64,000 nucleotides of DNA from Glycine soja (taxonomy: Eukaryota > Streptophyta > Magnoliopsida > Fabales > Fabaceae), in contig NC_041010.1 of NCBI RefSeq assembly GCF_004193775.1, positions 39,421,562 through 39,485,561 of the forward strand. The letters are read 5' to 3'. Each line of letters opens with the position of its first letter. Position 1 is the first letter of the stretch. The notes under the pieces are model-generated. The model saw only the letters and a program-made list of their open reading frames with translations. It did not search any database and had not been told where the DNA came from. Made by a program: the position numbers and the translations under genes. This document shows, piece after piece, positions 50,001 to 62,022 of the stretch.

Positions 50001-53000
50001 AATTAATTAATTAATCAAGGAGAAAAAAGATTAACTTACTATTATTTATATTTAATTATTTTATCGCCACTAAACCATTTAAATTGATAAAATTAATAAC
50101 TGATATTTCATTTGTGGTAAATGTTGAAATGTTGCTAAGAATGAGAGAAAGGGTGAGAGTGGTTCTTATGAGTGAATTCTTAGAGCCTTCATTAACAAGA
50201 GGCTGGCTTTCGTTGATGATTGGGAGTTTACATCTTCAAATCAAATTAAATGTAAACACCTTAAATTACGTTACTTAACTTAACACTTGAAAGCCCAATA
50301 AGCCCATTTGAACTCTCCACTCAGTCCATAGCCCAATTCATAAACCCTAAGTTACATGAAATTTTGCATTCTTGTCTAAATGTTTCCAATGGGAAAGTTC
50401 CGGGTCCCAAAAATAACTTATTCATTCCATTTTTTTTCTATGAAAAGTGTTTTTTTTTTCAAAATTAGTTCCAAAAATAAAATCTCACTTCGTACACTTG
50501 TTATGATCCTAACAAGTATTATTTTATCAACAAGGAATATGTGTTTTCAGCATCATTATAATTGCATCTATAACATCAATGTGTTTTTCTATGGCAGATT
50601 GCATATTCGAAGGTGTGGACTTTTTTCTTATGTGAATAAAATAAACCATCAATTTAATCCCTCAAGTATTGTTCTTTTTCTTAAATAATCTTTAAAATAA
50701 TAAAATCATGGTTATATTGGACAAGTTATTTTAATTAGTTTTTAATTTTGTTTACTAATTGAAAAACTTATTTGAAGGTTCTGTAAATTTTTTTTTTAGG
50801 TAATTTTGAGCATTTTTTAAATGTTACATGAAGGTTTTTAAAATACTAGTTTTTAACTTTTAGTTTTATATTTTATTCTTTTTTATTCTTAAAATATTTA
50901 TTTAGTTTTTTTATTATTTTTAAAATATGTTATTTTATATTTTTCAATTAATTTTATCAAATATTTATAATTTAATAAGTTAATTAAAAGTTTTTAACTT
51001 TTAGTTATTAACTAATTTTTAAACTTTGAGTTACTTTTTGAATTTGAATTAGTTTTGTCAAACATAACTTATATAATATTCATAACCTCCATAAGCACAC
51101 CCTAAAGATTTGAATATTCATCAATTTAATTTCTTTGTTGATAAATTTTACTAACATCCAAAAAATAATTTGAATAATTTTTGGATATTTGAGAAATTAA
51201 TCAGTATGATTTATAATATTTAATTAAGAGATTACTTATATAATTTTTTTACTTCAAAAACTATTTGAGAGAATAACAATATTTAGGAATGAAATTAATA
51301 TTTTTTTAATATATAGCAAGTTGGTTTTCGCAAAGGTACAAGGTGATATTTAAAGAAAAAAGTGAAACAACAAGGCTTAATACCCATTGTAAAAAAAAAA
51401 AGAAGTAAATAAATAATGTTGTTTAGGAGGTTGTGGTTTATATATGCAAACAAACAATAAAGTTAGGATAATCACTAGAAAACTCAACAAATTCTTTATA
51501 TTATTAATACATTGACTATTTTCTCTACGCATTGGACTTATAACACGGATTCGAAGAGCGTGGTTTACAATTGTACGTTGACGTGCCATGCCTGCATACA
51601 CAATATGCTGCTTGCAATATATTTGTTGATGCAAATATTTAAATATTACTTGAGTAAAATTAATTTAAATATATTCTTTTAAGATTTACTATAAGAATTA
51701 ATAATTTTAATTATATGATTATTTATAATTTAATAATATTATAAAATCATTTTATTATTAACATATTTTAGGTAATTATCGTAAAAAAATAATAATTTAT
51801 AAAAAATCATTAAATTATTAATATTTTTATGTGCAATGAAGACAATAAGGGCCGAACATAACTTTTTAAGTAGTATTAATTATTATATTACTAATATATT
51901 TTTGTCAATTTATGTTTTTTTATTTCTTAAAGTATGCCTGTTCTTTTTTTTTTTTTCTTTTTTCTTTTTTTTTTAAAGTATGCCTGTTGACGTGGGTTGT
52001 GTATCGGTCCATTTATGTCAACTTTAATGATTCCAGGGAATAATTCGAGGTGACGTAAAGATTAGAAGCATTCATTCCCTAACAAAAGAAAAAGCAAAGT
52101 ACTAATTTCTGCCCTTAAAAAAAATTAAATAATACCCCCAGAAATTTTGTTTAATTATTTTGTATATGTTTATGTAAAACATTATAGAAGAGATAAGACA
52201 ACACCTCAAGTAATTCAGCCAAGAAAATCTTGTTCTCTCACCTCATCACCTGTTGCAATCAATACTACAATTTCTCCGCGTCAGGCTCTTTATATATCTT
52301 ATTAGTTATTGCAATTTCAATATCAAACTGGATTCCAACTTAAATATAAATTTTTTATAGCCATAATATATTAAAATTAAATTCACTAATAATATTGGTT
52401 CAAATGATACTAAATTTAATCTTCTTAAATAACATCTCAGATTTAAATTTTTTGAACGGAAAAAAAATATAATTAAGTGGGAAGATATTACTGAAGTTAT
52501 CATGAGCATAAAAAAATATTTAAATTAAACTCTAAGTAAAGTTAAACTGGCGTGGAGATGATTATTAGTCAATAGAAAACCTACTTCCTCTGTACACACT
52601 TACGTGGGATACAGTGGTGTGTGCCTGTGTTGTAAAGTCAATGGTTGTTAATGCACTACATAGTACTTATTGTATAGTCAATAGAAAATCTAGTTCCTTT
52701 ACACACTAGGATACACACCAATAGATTTATCGAGAGACAGAGAGAGAACAAGATTAAACGATATTAGTTGTTAATCATTATCAAGAGAAAAAATTATCCA
52801 TTTATTAATTGTTGAATTTAAAGTTTTCGTAGCTAGATTAAATCAAATTAAAAAAATTAATTAACTCATCATTATTTCACTTTATTTTAACATAAGTTAT
52901 GTTTTTTAAATACTTAACTATTGTTTGTTGGTATACTTACAGATATTTAAATTATATAAACTTTTATATACATAATCATAATCATAATAATAATAATATA

Positions 53001-53690
53001 TCACATGATTTAACTGTTAGAATAATAAAACTTATATCTAATAAAAATAGTATTTCACTAAATGTGTACAACTATATAGCAGCTCCTGAATATTGATCAG
53101 CACGGTATTTCTAACCTCTGAAGAACATTATTTTTTCTATTTGAACTTTTTAAAATGTTTTTTCTCTTTATCTCGCCCCCTTAATTATAGCTTATATAAT
53201 TTTGTTTCCCTATCTTTTCATCATTCGTAGAATGTATTATGTATTCAAGAATTTTAAGTACGAATAGCATTCATTTTGTCTGGAAGGAACTATTGCTTCT
53301 ATTTTTAATTGTACATGTAAAATAAAAATTATATTTCAAAAGAAGAAAACATTCAGTAATTCTGTAATAATGAAAACCAAAGAAAAATTAAGATGGGATG
53401 TGCGACTGCAAAATCAAATCTTGCCTGAAGAAATGAAAACTGAAAAGTTCTTATCCCCTCTGATTCCTATTCGAGTATAACGGATTGAAGAGTTTGCGTT
53501 GGATAGCCAATGGCTTTAAGACCTTTGATAGATGTAAAAATTCTGGCATGACTTATTTTTCTCTATTTACGTGTTATTGATTTTTGTTTCTGTTAGATTT
53601 TATTTTAAAATGAATTGACATTAAGCAAAGTTATTTAAGCTGTCCGTCAAGGATTAAGGTAGCTGAACAATAAATGATGGGTGGTCGCAG
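47082..53690. other. Gene-free AT-rich region downstream of NIMIN2
   Basis: The first 250 bp presumably form the NIMIN2 3' end, including a CT microsatellite at about 47217-47234 and AATAATAAATAAT near 47263. Beyond it lies a foldback element (47935-48450), a pair of short direct repeats at about 52566-52612 and 52674-52713, and long AT-rich tracts. No coding sequence or RNA gene was recognised. Confidence 0.5.
47935..48450. mobile_element. Foldback (MITE-like) element
   Basis: The left arm (TAGATTTAATTATAATTTTT and then TTAATTTTTTAAATTAATAA) pairs with the reverse complement of the right arm (TAGACTAAATTATAATTTTG and then TTATAAATTAATAATTTTGA). The element is about 510 bp, AT-rich and non-coding. 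Its arms are diverged, so it is probably old. Confidence 0.55.
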
Positions 53691-54050
53691 TAAAAGCGAA
53701 TGCGAGATCCCAGGAACAGAGTCTGACTCTGATACCATGTTAGATTTCATCTTAAAATCTTATATATTTGTTGGACAACTTCACTTAAGGTCAATTGGTT
53801 TTAAGATAAAATATAATATGGTATCAGAGCAGGCTCACGGCCTGAGACCTCGTCTCTCTTCAGCTGCCACCACTCACAATTTGTTGTTGACGCACCAAGC
53901 CCAAGTGTTATGCATGAGGGGATGTGTTGAAAAACACCCAAGTCTCACGGTGCAGCTTAAATACGAATATTGTAATATATTGTCTAAACTCAACACATTA
54001 TTATCCGTAATTAAAAAAATATTTCATATTTAATTAATAAGTGGTTCATG
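53691..54050 (+). mobile_element. LTR-retroelement scar with two opposed primer-binding sites (TRIM-like)
   Basis: TGGTATCAGAGC at 53819-53830 is the classical primer-binding site complementary to initiator methionine tRNA in plant LTR elements. About 95 bp later a purine-rich GAGGGGATG (about 53916-53924) is followed at 53925 by TGTTGAAAAACACCC, which looks like the start of a 3' LTR. An internal region this short would fit a terminal-repeat element in miniature. A second, inverted primer-site match lies at 53727-53737 (CTCTGATACCA), and its flank mirrors the flank of the first, making an inverted repeat of about 35 bp per arm (53725-53759 and 53794-53830). No protease, integrase or reverse transcriptase sequence is present. 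Confidence 0.6.
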
Positions 54051-57000
54051 ACAAATGGTTAGTAATCAACAATTAAAGATGGAAAAGAACAAATTGCAAG
54101 GTGTGGACCAAGTGTTATTATTATGATATAATAAGGAACGAAGAGGTGGAATTGGAAGCACCAGGACCCTTAAAACACGATCGTTGTGTTGTGAATTGTG
54201 ATGCAGCTGAAGGACAATCCAATGCACCAAAGTGTACGTCCTGTTTTCTACAAGACCATAGCCAAAGCCACGGAAAGAACAGAAATCAATCAATAAGGTA
54301 GAGATCGCTAAAAGCTACAAGGCTATCAGAAATTTTCACACAAGTGATTTGATATTTGTAATTTTTTTTTATTTGAGTTAGAAATTATGAATGTCCTCTA
54401 AGTTATTTCAGAAAAATTAAAGTATGATTTTGCTGATTTAAGAGAATTTTAAACAAAAAATAAATAAATATAAATTCTCATGTTAAATATACTATTATTT
54501 AGCATGTAAACGTTATAATGTCTTATAACACAATAAATTTTAACCAAATTGAGATTCAAATTGCAAATTAAAAATAAAATCATAACTAAAATTACTACTT
54601 TACACTCAAATGAAGCAACATAATGATAAGAAAATTAGTTAAGTATCAAAATAAAATTCTCATATTTTTTATTACACACACAAATAAAATGAGTTTAGCA
54701 ATTGACAGAGTTATTTTACTTTAATATTTGGTCTCGAGTTTGAACTCTTACTATATAAATGTGTTAAAGTATTTTTTAAAAAAAATTATCATTCAAATTA
54801 GTATTCCTTGATTCAATCAAAATTGCTTTCGATTACTTTTTTTTTAATGATTCTCAATAGAGAAAATAAAAGCAAAAGAGTTTAAAAAAATACTATAGTT
54901 TTGAGTTCAAACTTTTATTACGTGTTTACATTAAACACTTAAAAGAGAAAATTTTATCATCTAAAATAATAACCTTACATGACTCAAGCATATTGGATCT
55001 CAAAAAAAAAAAAAAGAAGAAGAAACAAAAGAGTAAAGAGCTAAAAAATGTGTGGTTGTGGACATGTGCTAATGGTATATGCATATGCAATCTTTCTATT
55101 TTTTTTATTATCTGAAATCTGAAGCAAAGCCGAAAGATGTTGTGAGGCCCACTTTTTTTGACATTATTAGCTCAATTGACATCTCCAACTAAAGCTTGCT
55201 TGCTGCATCCTCCCATGCCTCCTTTAACCTAATATGCATCCTGAGGTTGACAATAATAGATATCTCTCTTATTCTAGAATTATAAATGCATTCACACACA
55301 CATTTCAATAATGACTACTTCCTAATCTTCTATAACATATTGGATTTTTCATGTGGATCCCACAAGTTATTTTTGTCTCTTAAGATGCTTAGCTGCTAAG
55401 TTGTACCACTCAAATTTCTATTTCAAAAGAAAACAGAAACAGCAACTTCATTTTTAATTCTTGGTGCTCGCGGCTATTAATTTAACTAGGGGAAGGAGTT
55501 TGTTGGAAAAAAAAAACTTTTTATCAATTGAAGAAGTTAACTATTGACCTAGGATGAGAAACCAACTATTGTATAAAATTTAAAGTAATGATATATGACT
55601 ATTTTATTATTCTAAAATCTCATTAATACTTATTATTTTTTATCATATCATCTATTACATCTATGTATTTCTTTCTTTATCTCTCTGAGTATCTATCCAT
55701 CATTTTCTTTAAATTTATCCTTACAAATTCTTCACATAATTTAAATCCCTTACATGAATTGAAATAATATAAGTTATTGGTCATTTTTAGATAAAATTTT
55801 CAGTAAGTAGAAGAACATAAAATGCAACACAAATCAAACTTCTTACGCTAGTTAAACATAACTGATGCATATCAATTTTTTAAGAAATTGAAAGAGAAAT
55901 TATATTAAAGTATATAAAATGATTTTAATGAGATAATTCATTTGCCTTCTTATTTTATCCTGTGTAAAAATTTGCTTAATTCTTTGATCAATATAAAGAT
56001 AAAATCTATACAACTACTCTTTCATGTATTTTTATTTTATTTTTTATTCGTGTTTGTGGAACTACTCTTTAATGTATAGTTTATAGTGATTACAAATATG
56101 CATTAGTCTCAATTAAGTGACTAAATGAACAATTTAATCAACTGAAACAAACAAAAACTTTGAGATTACACGACTTGATGATATTATTGGAATCAAATTT
56201 CAGATTAAATTTTATAAGATTTGAATTTTAAGTTATTTATAAAAGTTAGACTTTTTTAAGAGACTGTAAGTATATTTTATGGGAGACAATATTGCTTACG
56301 AGGCAAATAAAATTATTATATATAATGATTTTTTTTGAATATTTAATATAATTATATATTGAGAACTTAGATGCAGATTTAACTGGAACAATCACGTATA
56401 CATTAATCAATAATCAATCCATGTAGTTATAAGTAGTTAAAATGATTTTTAATTAACTTGACTTATTTATTTAGTATAAAAATCTTTAAGGCTTAATCTA
56501 TCCATTATTAGGTGTTTAATTTAAAATATTCTACAAATGTTTTTCAATAATTAAATTTTGTATTTTTATTTTGATCCTATTTTTTTTATAAAAAAAGGTT
56601 ATATGTTTTATAATTTTGTTTCTAATTTTTTTAAAATCAATTTAGTTGGTATTAGCTGAAAAAGCTTCATAAGTCAAACAAAATTCAACCCATAAACATA
56701 CATAGGCATATAGCTCTAGCCTTAGAAACAAGTAGATTGGATTTTTTGTGTCTAATATCTAAATAATTTAAGTGGGCACTTGGCAGAAAACGTGATACAA
56801 CAGGGAACAGCGACCGTATTTTAAATTCAACTTTAAATTTTGATTTTCCCTAAACATGGTTATCTACCAAACCAAACACGTCATACCCCGAGAAACTTCA
56901 ATTTCATTATCGTTCCTGGCAATGGCAATTTCAGGCCAACTCAAGGGGTATATTCGTACTTTCAAAATTCAAGGATAAATTCATTTTTTCCCCAAATTAA

Positions 57001-57932
57001 AAAAAAATCATTTTAATCTCTATCATTTTTCTTAAAAATTGTTTGTAGTCCATAAAAAATGATAACGTTCATGGAACTGGTGATATAACATTCAAAAGGG
57101 TACACGTGATAAATGCTTAGAACGCCATGTCACCGCTTTCATTAATAATAATATCTATTTTTTGGAGTACAAAAACATGTTTTTGATATCAGAGACAATT
57201 GTTTTGTTCAGTTTGTGAGTCACTATGGGTCCAAGATTTCTTGTTAAAATAATTTCATATTTCATAGTAATTCAATCTTATTTTACACATTAAACGTTTT
57301 AATCTAATCATATTCGGATATAAATAATTTAATTTATTAAAATTTGAAGTAGAACAGAGTTTAAATTAAATATTTTTCTTAACACATTTATATTTTTATT
57401 TTGCTTAAATATATCTTTTATGTCATAAAAAATATATTTTTCACATTCTCATTTTACTTGTGTAGTTTTCATATATGTCGACTTAACATTTAAATATTAT
57501 TATTTTTATAAGATTCAATTAATTCATCAATTTTTTAAAAAGCAATAAGAAATACATTATATTATAATATTCAAAATTAATTTCCAATATCAGTTTAAAT
57601 ACGTGATTTTACTCTTAAATTAATTTTACGTAAAGAGTATTTTAATTTGATTTTTAACCATCCCATATCAATGAAAATATGCAGGCAATATTAGAGACCC
57701 TAAACTTTTTTAATTACAGTATTCATTTTTTTTTCTCTTCGTAGCGAATGGTATCTGCCACTGACAAGTCAATTTCACCTGCACGTGACTCTGTGTCTTC
57801 TCGGTACAGGTGTTATCCTCTCGCACTTATTGTCAAAAACTTTTAATTTTTAAAACTGCTAAGAGCATTTTTATTTGGTGTAATTTGATTTTCTTATTTT
57901 TTTTAATTAGTGCTCACAGTTTATAATTATGC

Positions 57933-57937
<5 letters not shown>

Positions 57938-57969
<32 letters not shown>
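57938..57969. repeat. (TA)n microsatellite
   Basis: An uninterrupted run of alternating T and A of about 32 bases, likely to vary in length between individuals. It lies in gene-free DNA. Confidence 0.85.
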
Positions 57970-57971
<2 letters not shown>

Positions 57972-60900
57972 CTTTAATAATATTTTTAAAAAATTAAATA
58001 CTTTTAAATTCTTGTACATTAACATTTTTTTATCTTTTTAATTTTTTAATGTTTAGTTATTATAAATTATGTTTGTTTTATTTTTTCTCTTTAAATGTTA
58101 TTTAATTTTTTTTCACTATATCGGAATTTACTTTAAAAATAAAAAATAAAAATAATTCATACGAATTAAAACAGGAAATAATTACAAGGTCAAAAAGCAA
58201 AAACAACATCAAATTATAATTAGTAAAGGTATTTAAACATTATTTTAATTATAAACAATCACTACTTATAGAAACGAATTAACAATGATGCTTAATTTTA
58301 AACCATCCAATATAAACGTATACTTTTTACAATAAAGAAATAACAGTACTTTAAAAAAAATCTCGTTAAGTAACATTGAAGATACTTATAACTATTAATA
58401 AAATACTTAAATAATGATGAATTATATTGATAACAATGATAACATTAGTTATAAGTATCGCCACTTTATGATAATTAAATTATAAGTTCATAACGACTCT
58501 AAATTAATTAAAAAGTTATTAAATATCCATATCATATAATAAATTTTTAGTATAAATTATTAATTTTATTTAACATGCTCTTGGATACACAATTAAAATA
58601 TATATATTCATTATATAAAAACATCGAAAAATATTAAAATATTCATACTCGATGAACGCGAGTACGTACTTTTTTTTAAAAAACAGATCTTTGTGAATTG
58701 TGAATGTTCTAAAACATTGACCCTTTACATAATTCTGAAAATTGTGTCTTGAATTAAACTTATTTTAAAGGAATATTTTTATTAATTTCTTGATAGAATT
58801 ATTTTTTAGATTATAAACTAGGTTAGTATTGACAGAATAAAAAAATAATTTTTACATTCAAAATAAATATAAATTGAATCTTCTATAATATTTTTCAATA
58901 TTAATTAGTATTTTCCTTTAAATCATTTCACATTATAAAATATTAAATTAATGTCACACTTAGAGAAACTAACGTCAAATTATAAAACTAACATAATTAC
59001 CAACATCCAGTTGGTAAAAATTGGATTCGTAGTAAAAAAAATCAAAATAATTTCTTATATATTTCCTTGATAATTTTAATAAGATAATTTTGCCACGCTA
59101 AATCTTGAATCTCATTTAAACAGTTATATATTTTTTTATATATAGTTGCTATTTTTATAATTTTTAGATTTATTAATGTATATATATAATTATTTAAGAA
59201 TAAATAATATATATTGAGTAAATAGTTTTAAAATGAATTTATTCCTTATAAAATTGTATTTTTTATAATTCCGGTCCTGGTAAAATTGGAATTTTTGGCT
59301 TTCCGCAATGGTATTTAAATGCAAGAAATAACTTAGAAAAATATAAATTTAAGATCTGAAATTAGGAAAATAGTTCCAAAATGTAATTAAATAAATAAGG
59401 ACTTACATGGTAATTAAATGGATAAGATAATGTAAAAATCTGGTTTTAAAAAGTTATAATCGTAGTTTATTTATGTAATTTAATTGACAATTTACAAAGT
59501 GATGAATCTGGGTTTGGTTTCCATATAACATACACTCCTAAGTGTAACGAATATTGAAATGGAGTGATTAAGGCTTTTAATAAAAAGTCTAAATCGTAGT
59601 TTGATTGAGGGTTGAGAATGTAGACACGTCACCAAAAAAATGGTAAAGGAAGCAATTGATTGTGATGCATTGAGATTGAGCAATTAGTTATGAGAGAGGG
59701 AATATTTTGGAAAAAGAAAAGGGTGGATGCGGTTGGCACGTGTGAAGAAAAGGCCTATGAGTTGGCGTCCTGCATGAATCGAAGCCGCAGATGGCGACTC
59801 CTGTGAATTCTGAAAGCCGCCACCAAACCAAAGATCTAAACAATTGTGGCGTAGCCAAACGTCACAAGTTCACAACCTTTTCCCACGCTTGCGTAAAGCT
59901 TTTGTTTTCCCTCTTTTTCACCTTCATTGGTTTTTCACCTATTGCTCTAGCCTCTAGCTATACATTTGTTTCATATTCAGACCAGTATGCTTATGCTTAT
60001 ACTTGAACAGAACAATAGTCTTCTCTAAAAAAATTATTTTAGTAAATATGTTACTGAAAAATCTTATATTTTTACATATTAATTAATGAGTTTATATATA
60101 ACTAACTAAACAAAAAATTACGACTAAAAAACCTATCACATTAAAAATACTTAAAACTACAAAAACAAATTACATGTAAGTTATATTTGAGAAGTTATTT
60201 TAGCTGGCTTTTATTTTTTTTTTTAAGATCTTACTGATAGGTGTCTTTAGAATATTGATTAAAAATTAAAATGCTAAAATATTTATTACAAAAATCATAA
60301 ATAACATAATTTTATATATTTTAATAAAAAAATCATTCCTTAATATATATTTTTTTATTAATTGAAAAACTTCTATTTACTTTTGATATGCTACTTTAAG
60401 TAATTTTTTTAAATGTTAGCTGTAATTTGTATTATTTCTTATTGTTAAATGATGATAAAAAACGATGATATTATATTTAATATTAATATTAATATTTGTA
60501 TTAAATAATATTGTTATAAACAAATCAGTCTAAACTCACAATAGACTGTCGAACTTGATTAAATTGTATTATTAAAATTTCTGAAATTGACTTTTTGTTA
60601 AATAGGTAAGCATAAAATAAGCTTTGAACGAATTATACGGTAAGTCGTCGGGAAAGAATCTAATATGTTGTCACTTTTAAAAGAGTAATAATTTTACCTC
60701 TAATAGTATTAAGGAGTAAAGAGTTAAATTCAGTTGATTAATCAACATGACTTATTATAAATATTTTTTTATATTTTTCTTTGGATTCTCACGGATTATA
60801 AAGAAACACTTTTAAATTTTAATAAAGTAATACTAATTTGTTTGGTCAGAGAAAAAATAAAATGAAAAAGAAAGGAAAAAAATGAGATAATTTTATAGAT

Positions 60901-61713
60901 TGTTTAATAAAAAACAAATTAAGTGCATGTATAAAACAATATAAATATTTTAAATAAAAATAATACAAGAATAACAACATTTTAATTATTTAACATAAAT
61001 GACAACATTTCTCTATCACTTATTTTCTTTTTTTCCCCCGCATATTATGTAACTAAACAAAAGAAGGAAGATAATTTTCCTATCTTTATCGTGTCGTTGC
61101 GCTTGTGAAAGAGTGAATATGGGTGGAAGAAAGGCGTTGAAGGGAGTTCTGCAAAAAAGAAGATAATTTTCCTATCTTTTTTCGTTCATTATTTCCATTT
61201 TCTAGTACACCAAGTATAGTGTTAGTGAGAAAATAATTTAATATTTCAAAAATTTTCACTCAGTTTTATATAGTAGTATTTTTTTTCTGAACAATAAATT
61301 GTTTATAGAAAATGTCTGATTCAGTTTTTTTTTTTCTTTTCAAAAGAATAAAAGTTGCAAAAATGAGACACTAGTCTGTAGAGGTAGAAGAGTAGTTGCA
61401 CGAATTTATGAAACCACGTGCATTACTCAATTGGTTGCATAAAAAAATGGTTAGACGGAAATCACGTGAGATATTGCTATATTGGGTAAAAGGCTTCTTT
61501 TAGCCTTTTTTTTATTTCTTTTAAAAAAAACTTATAAACTAATCAAAAGGACTATCAAATTTTTTTAAATAACAAAATGAAATATATTACTGAGGGTACC
61601 AGAAGTACCAATAAGATTGTAACAGTTACTAGCTTTAAATCAAAAGAGTACTATTCCCCAAAAGTAATTGAGTGGTGGAAAATTTTAGTAGTGGTGCGGT
61701 TAATTGTTAATTT

Positions 61714-62022
61714 TGAGGTTTAATTATCAATTTAATCCTTAAATTAATTTAAATAATTTAATTTAGTTTTTAAATTTTTTTAAAAATTAATTTGATTCTA
61801 ATATTTTTAAAAATAAATTAATTTGGCCCCACATTATTAAAAATAAATCAATTTTATTATCAAATTTTTAAATATTTAATATTTAAATTGAATTATTTAA
61901 AATAATTTAGAAATTAAATTGATTTATTCTTAAAAACATGAAAATTAAATTAAATCTTTTAAAAATTTAATAACTAAATTAAATCATTTAAAATTATTTG
62001 GGAGCAAATTGATAATTAAACT
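61714..62022. mobile_element. Foldback (MITE-like) element
   Basis: The left end GAGGTTTAATTATCAATTTA and the reverse complement of the right end (AAGTTTAATTATCAATTTGC) match. Inner arms also pair through TTTAAATGATTTAATTTAGT-type sequence. It is about 310 bp, non-coding and nearly pure AT apart from the ends. The GTTTAATTATCAATTTG end recalls a common legume family. Confidence 0.65.

Noticed and set aside
53674..54033. 119-codon open frame across the retroelement scar
   Set aside because: It spans the primer-binding site and LTR-like boundary and has no resemblance to gag or pol. Retroelement control sequence explains the region better.
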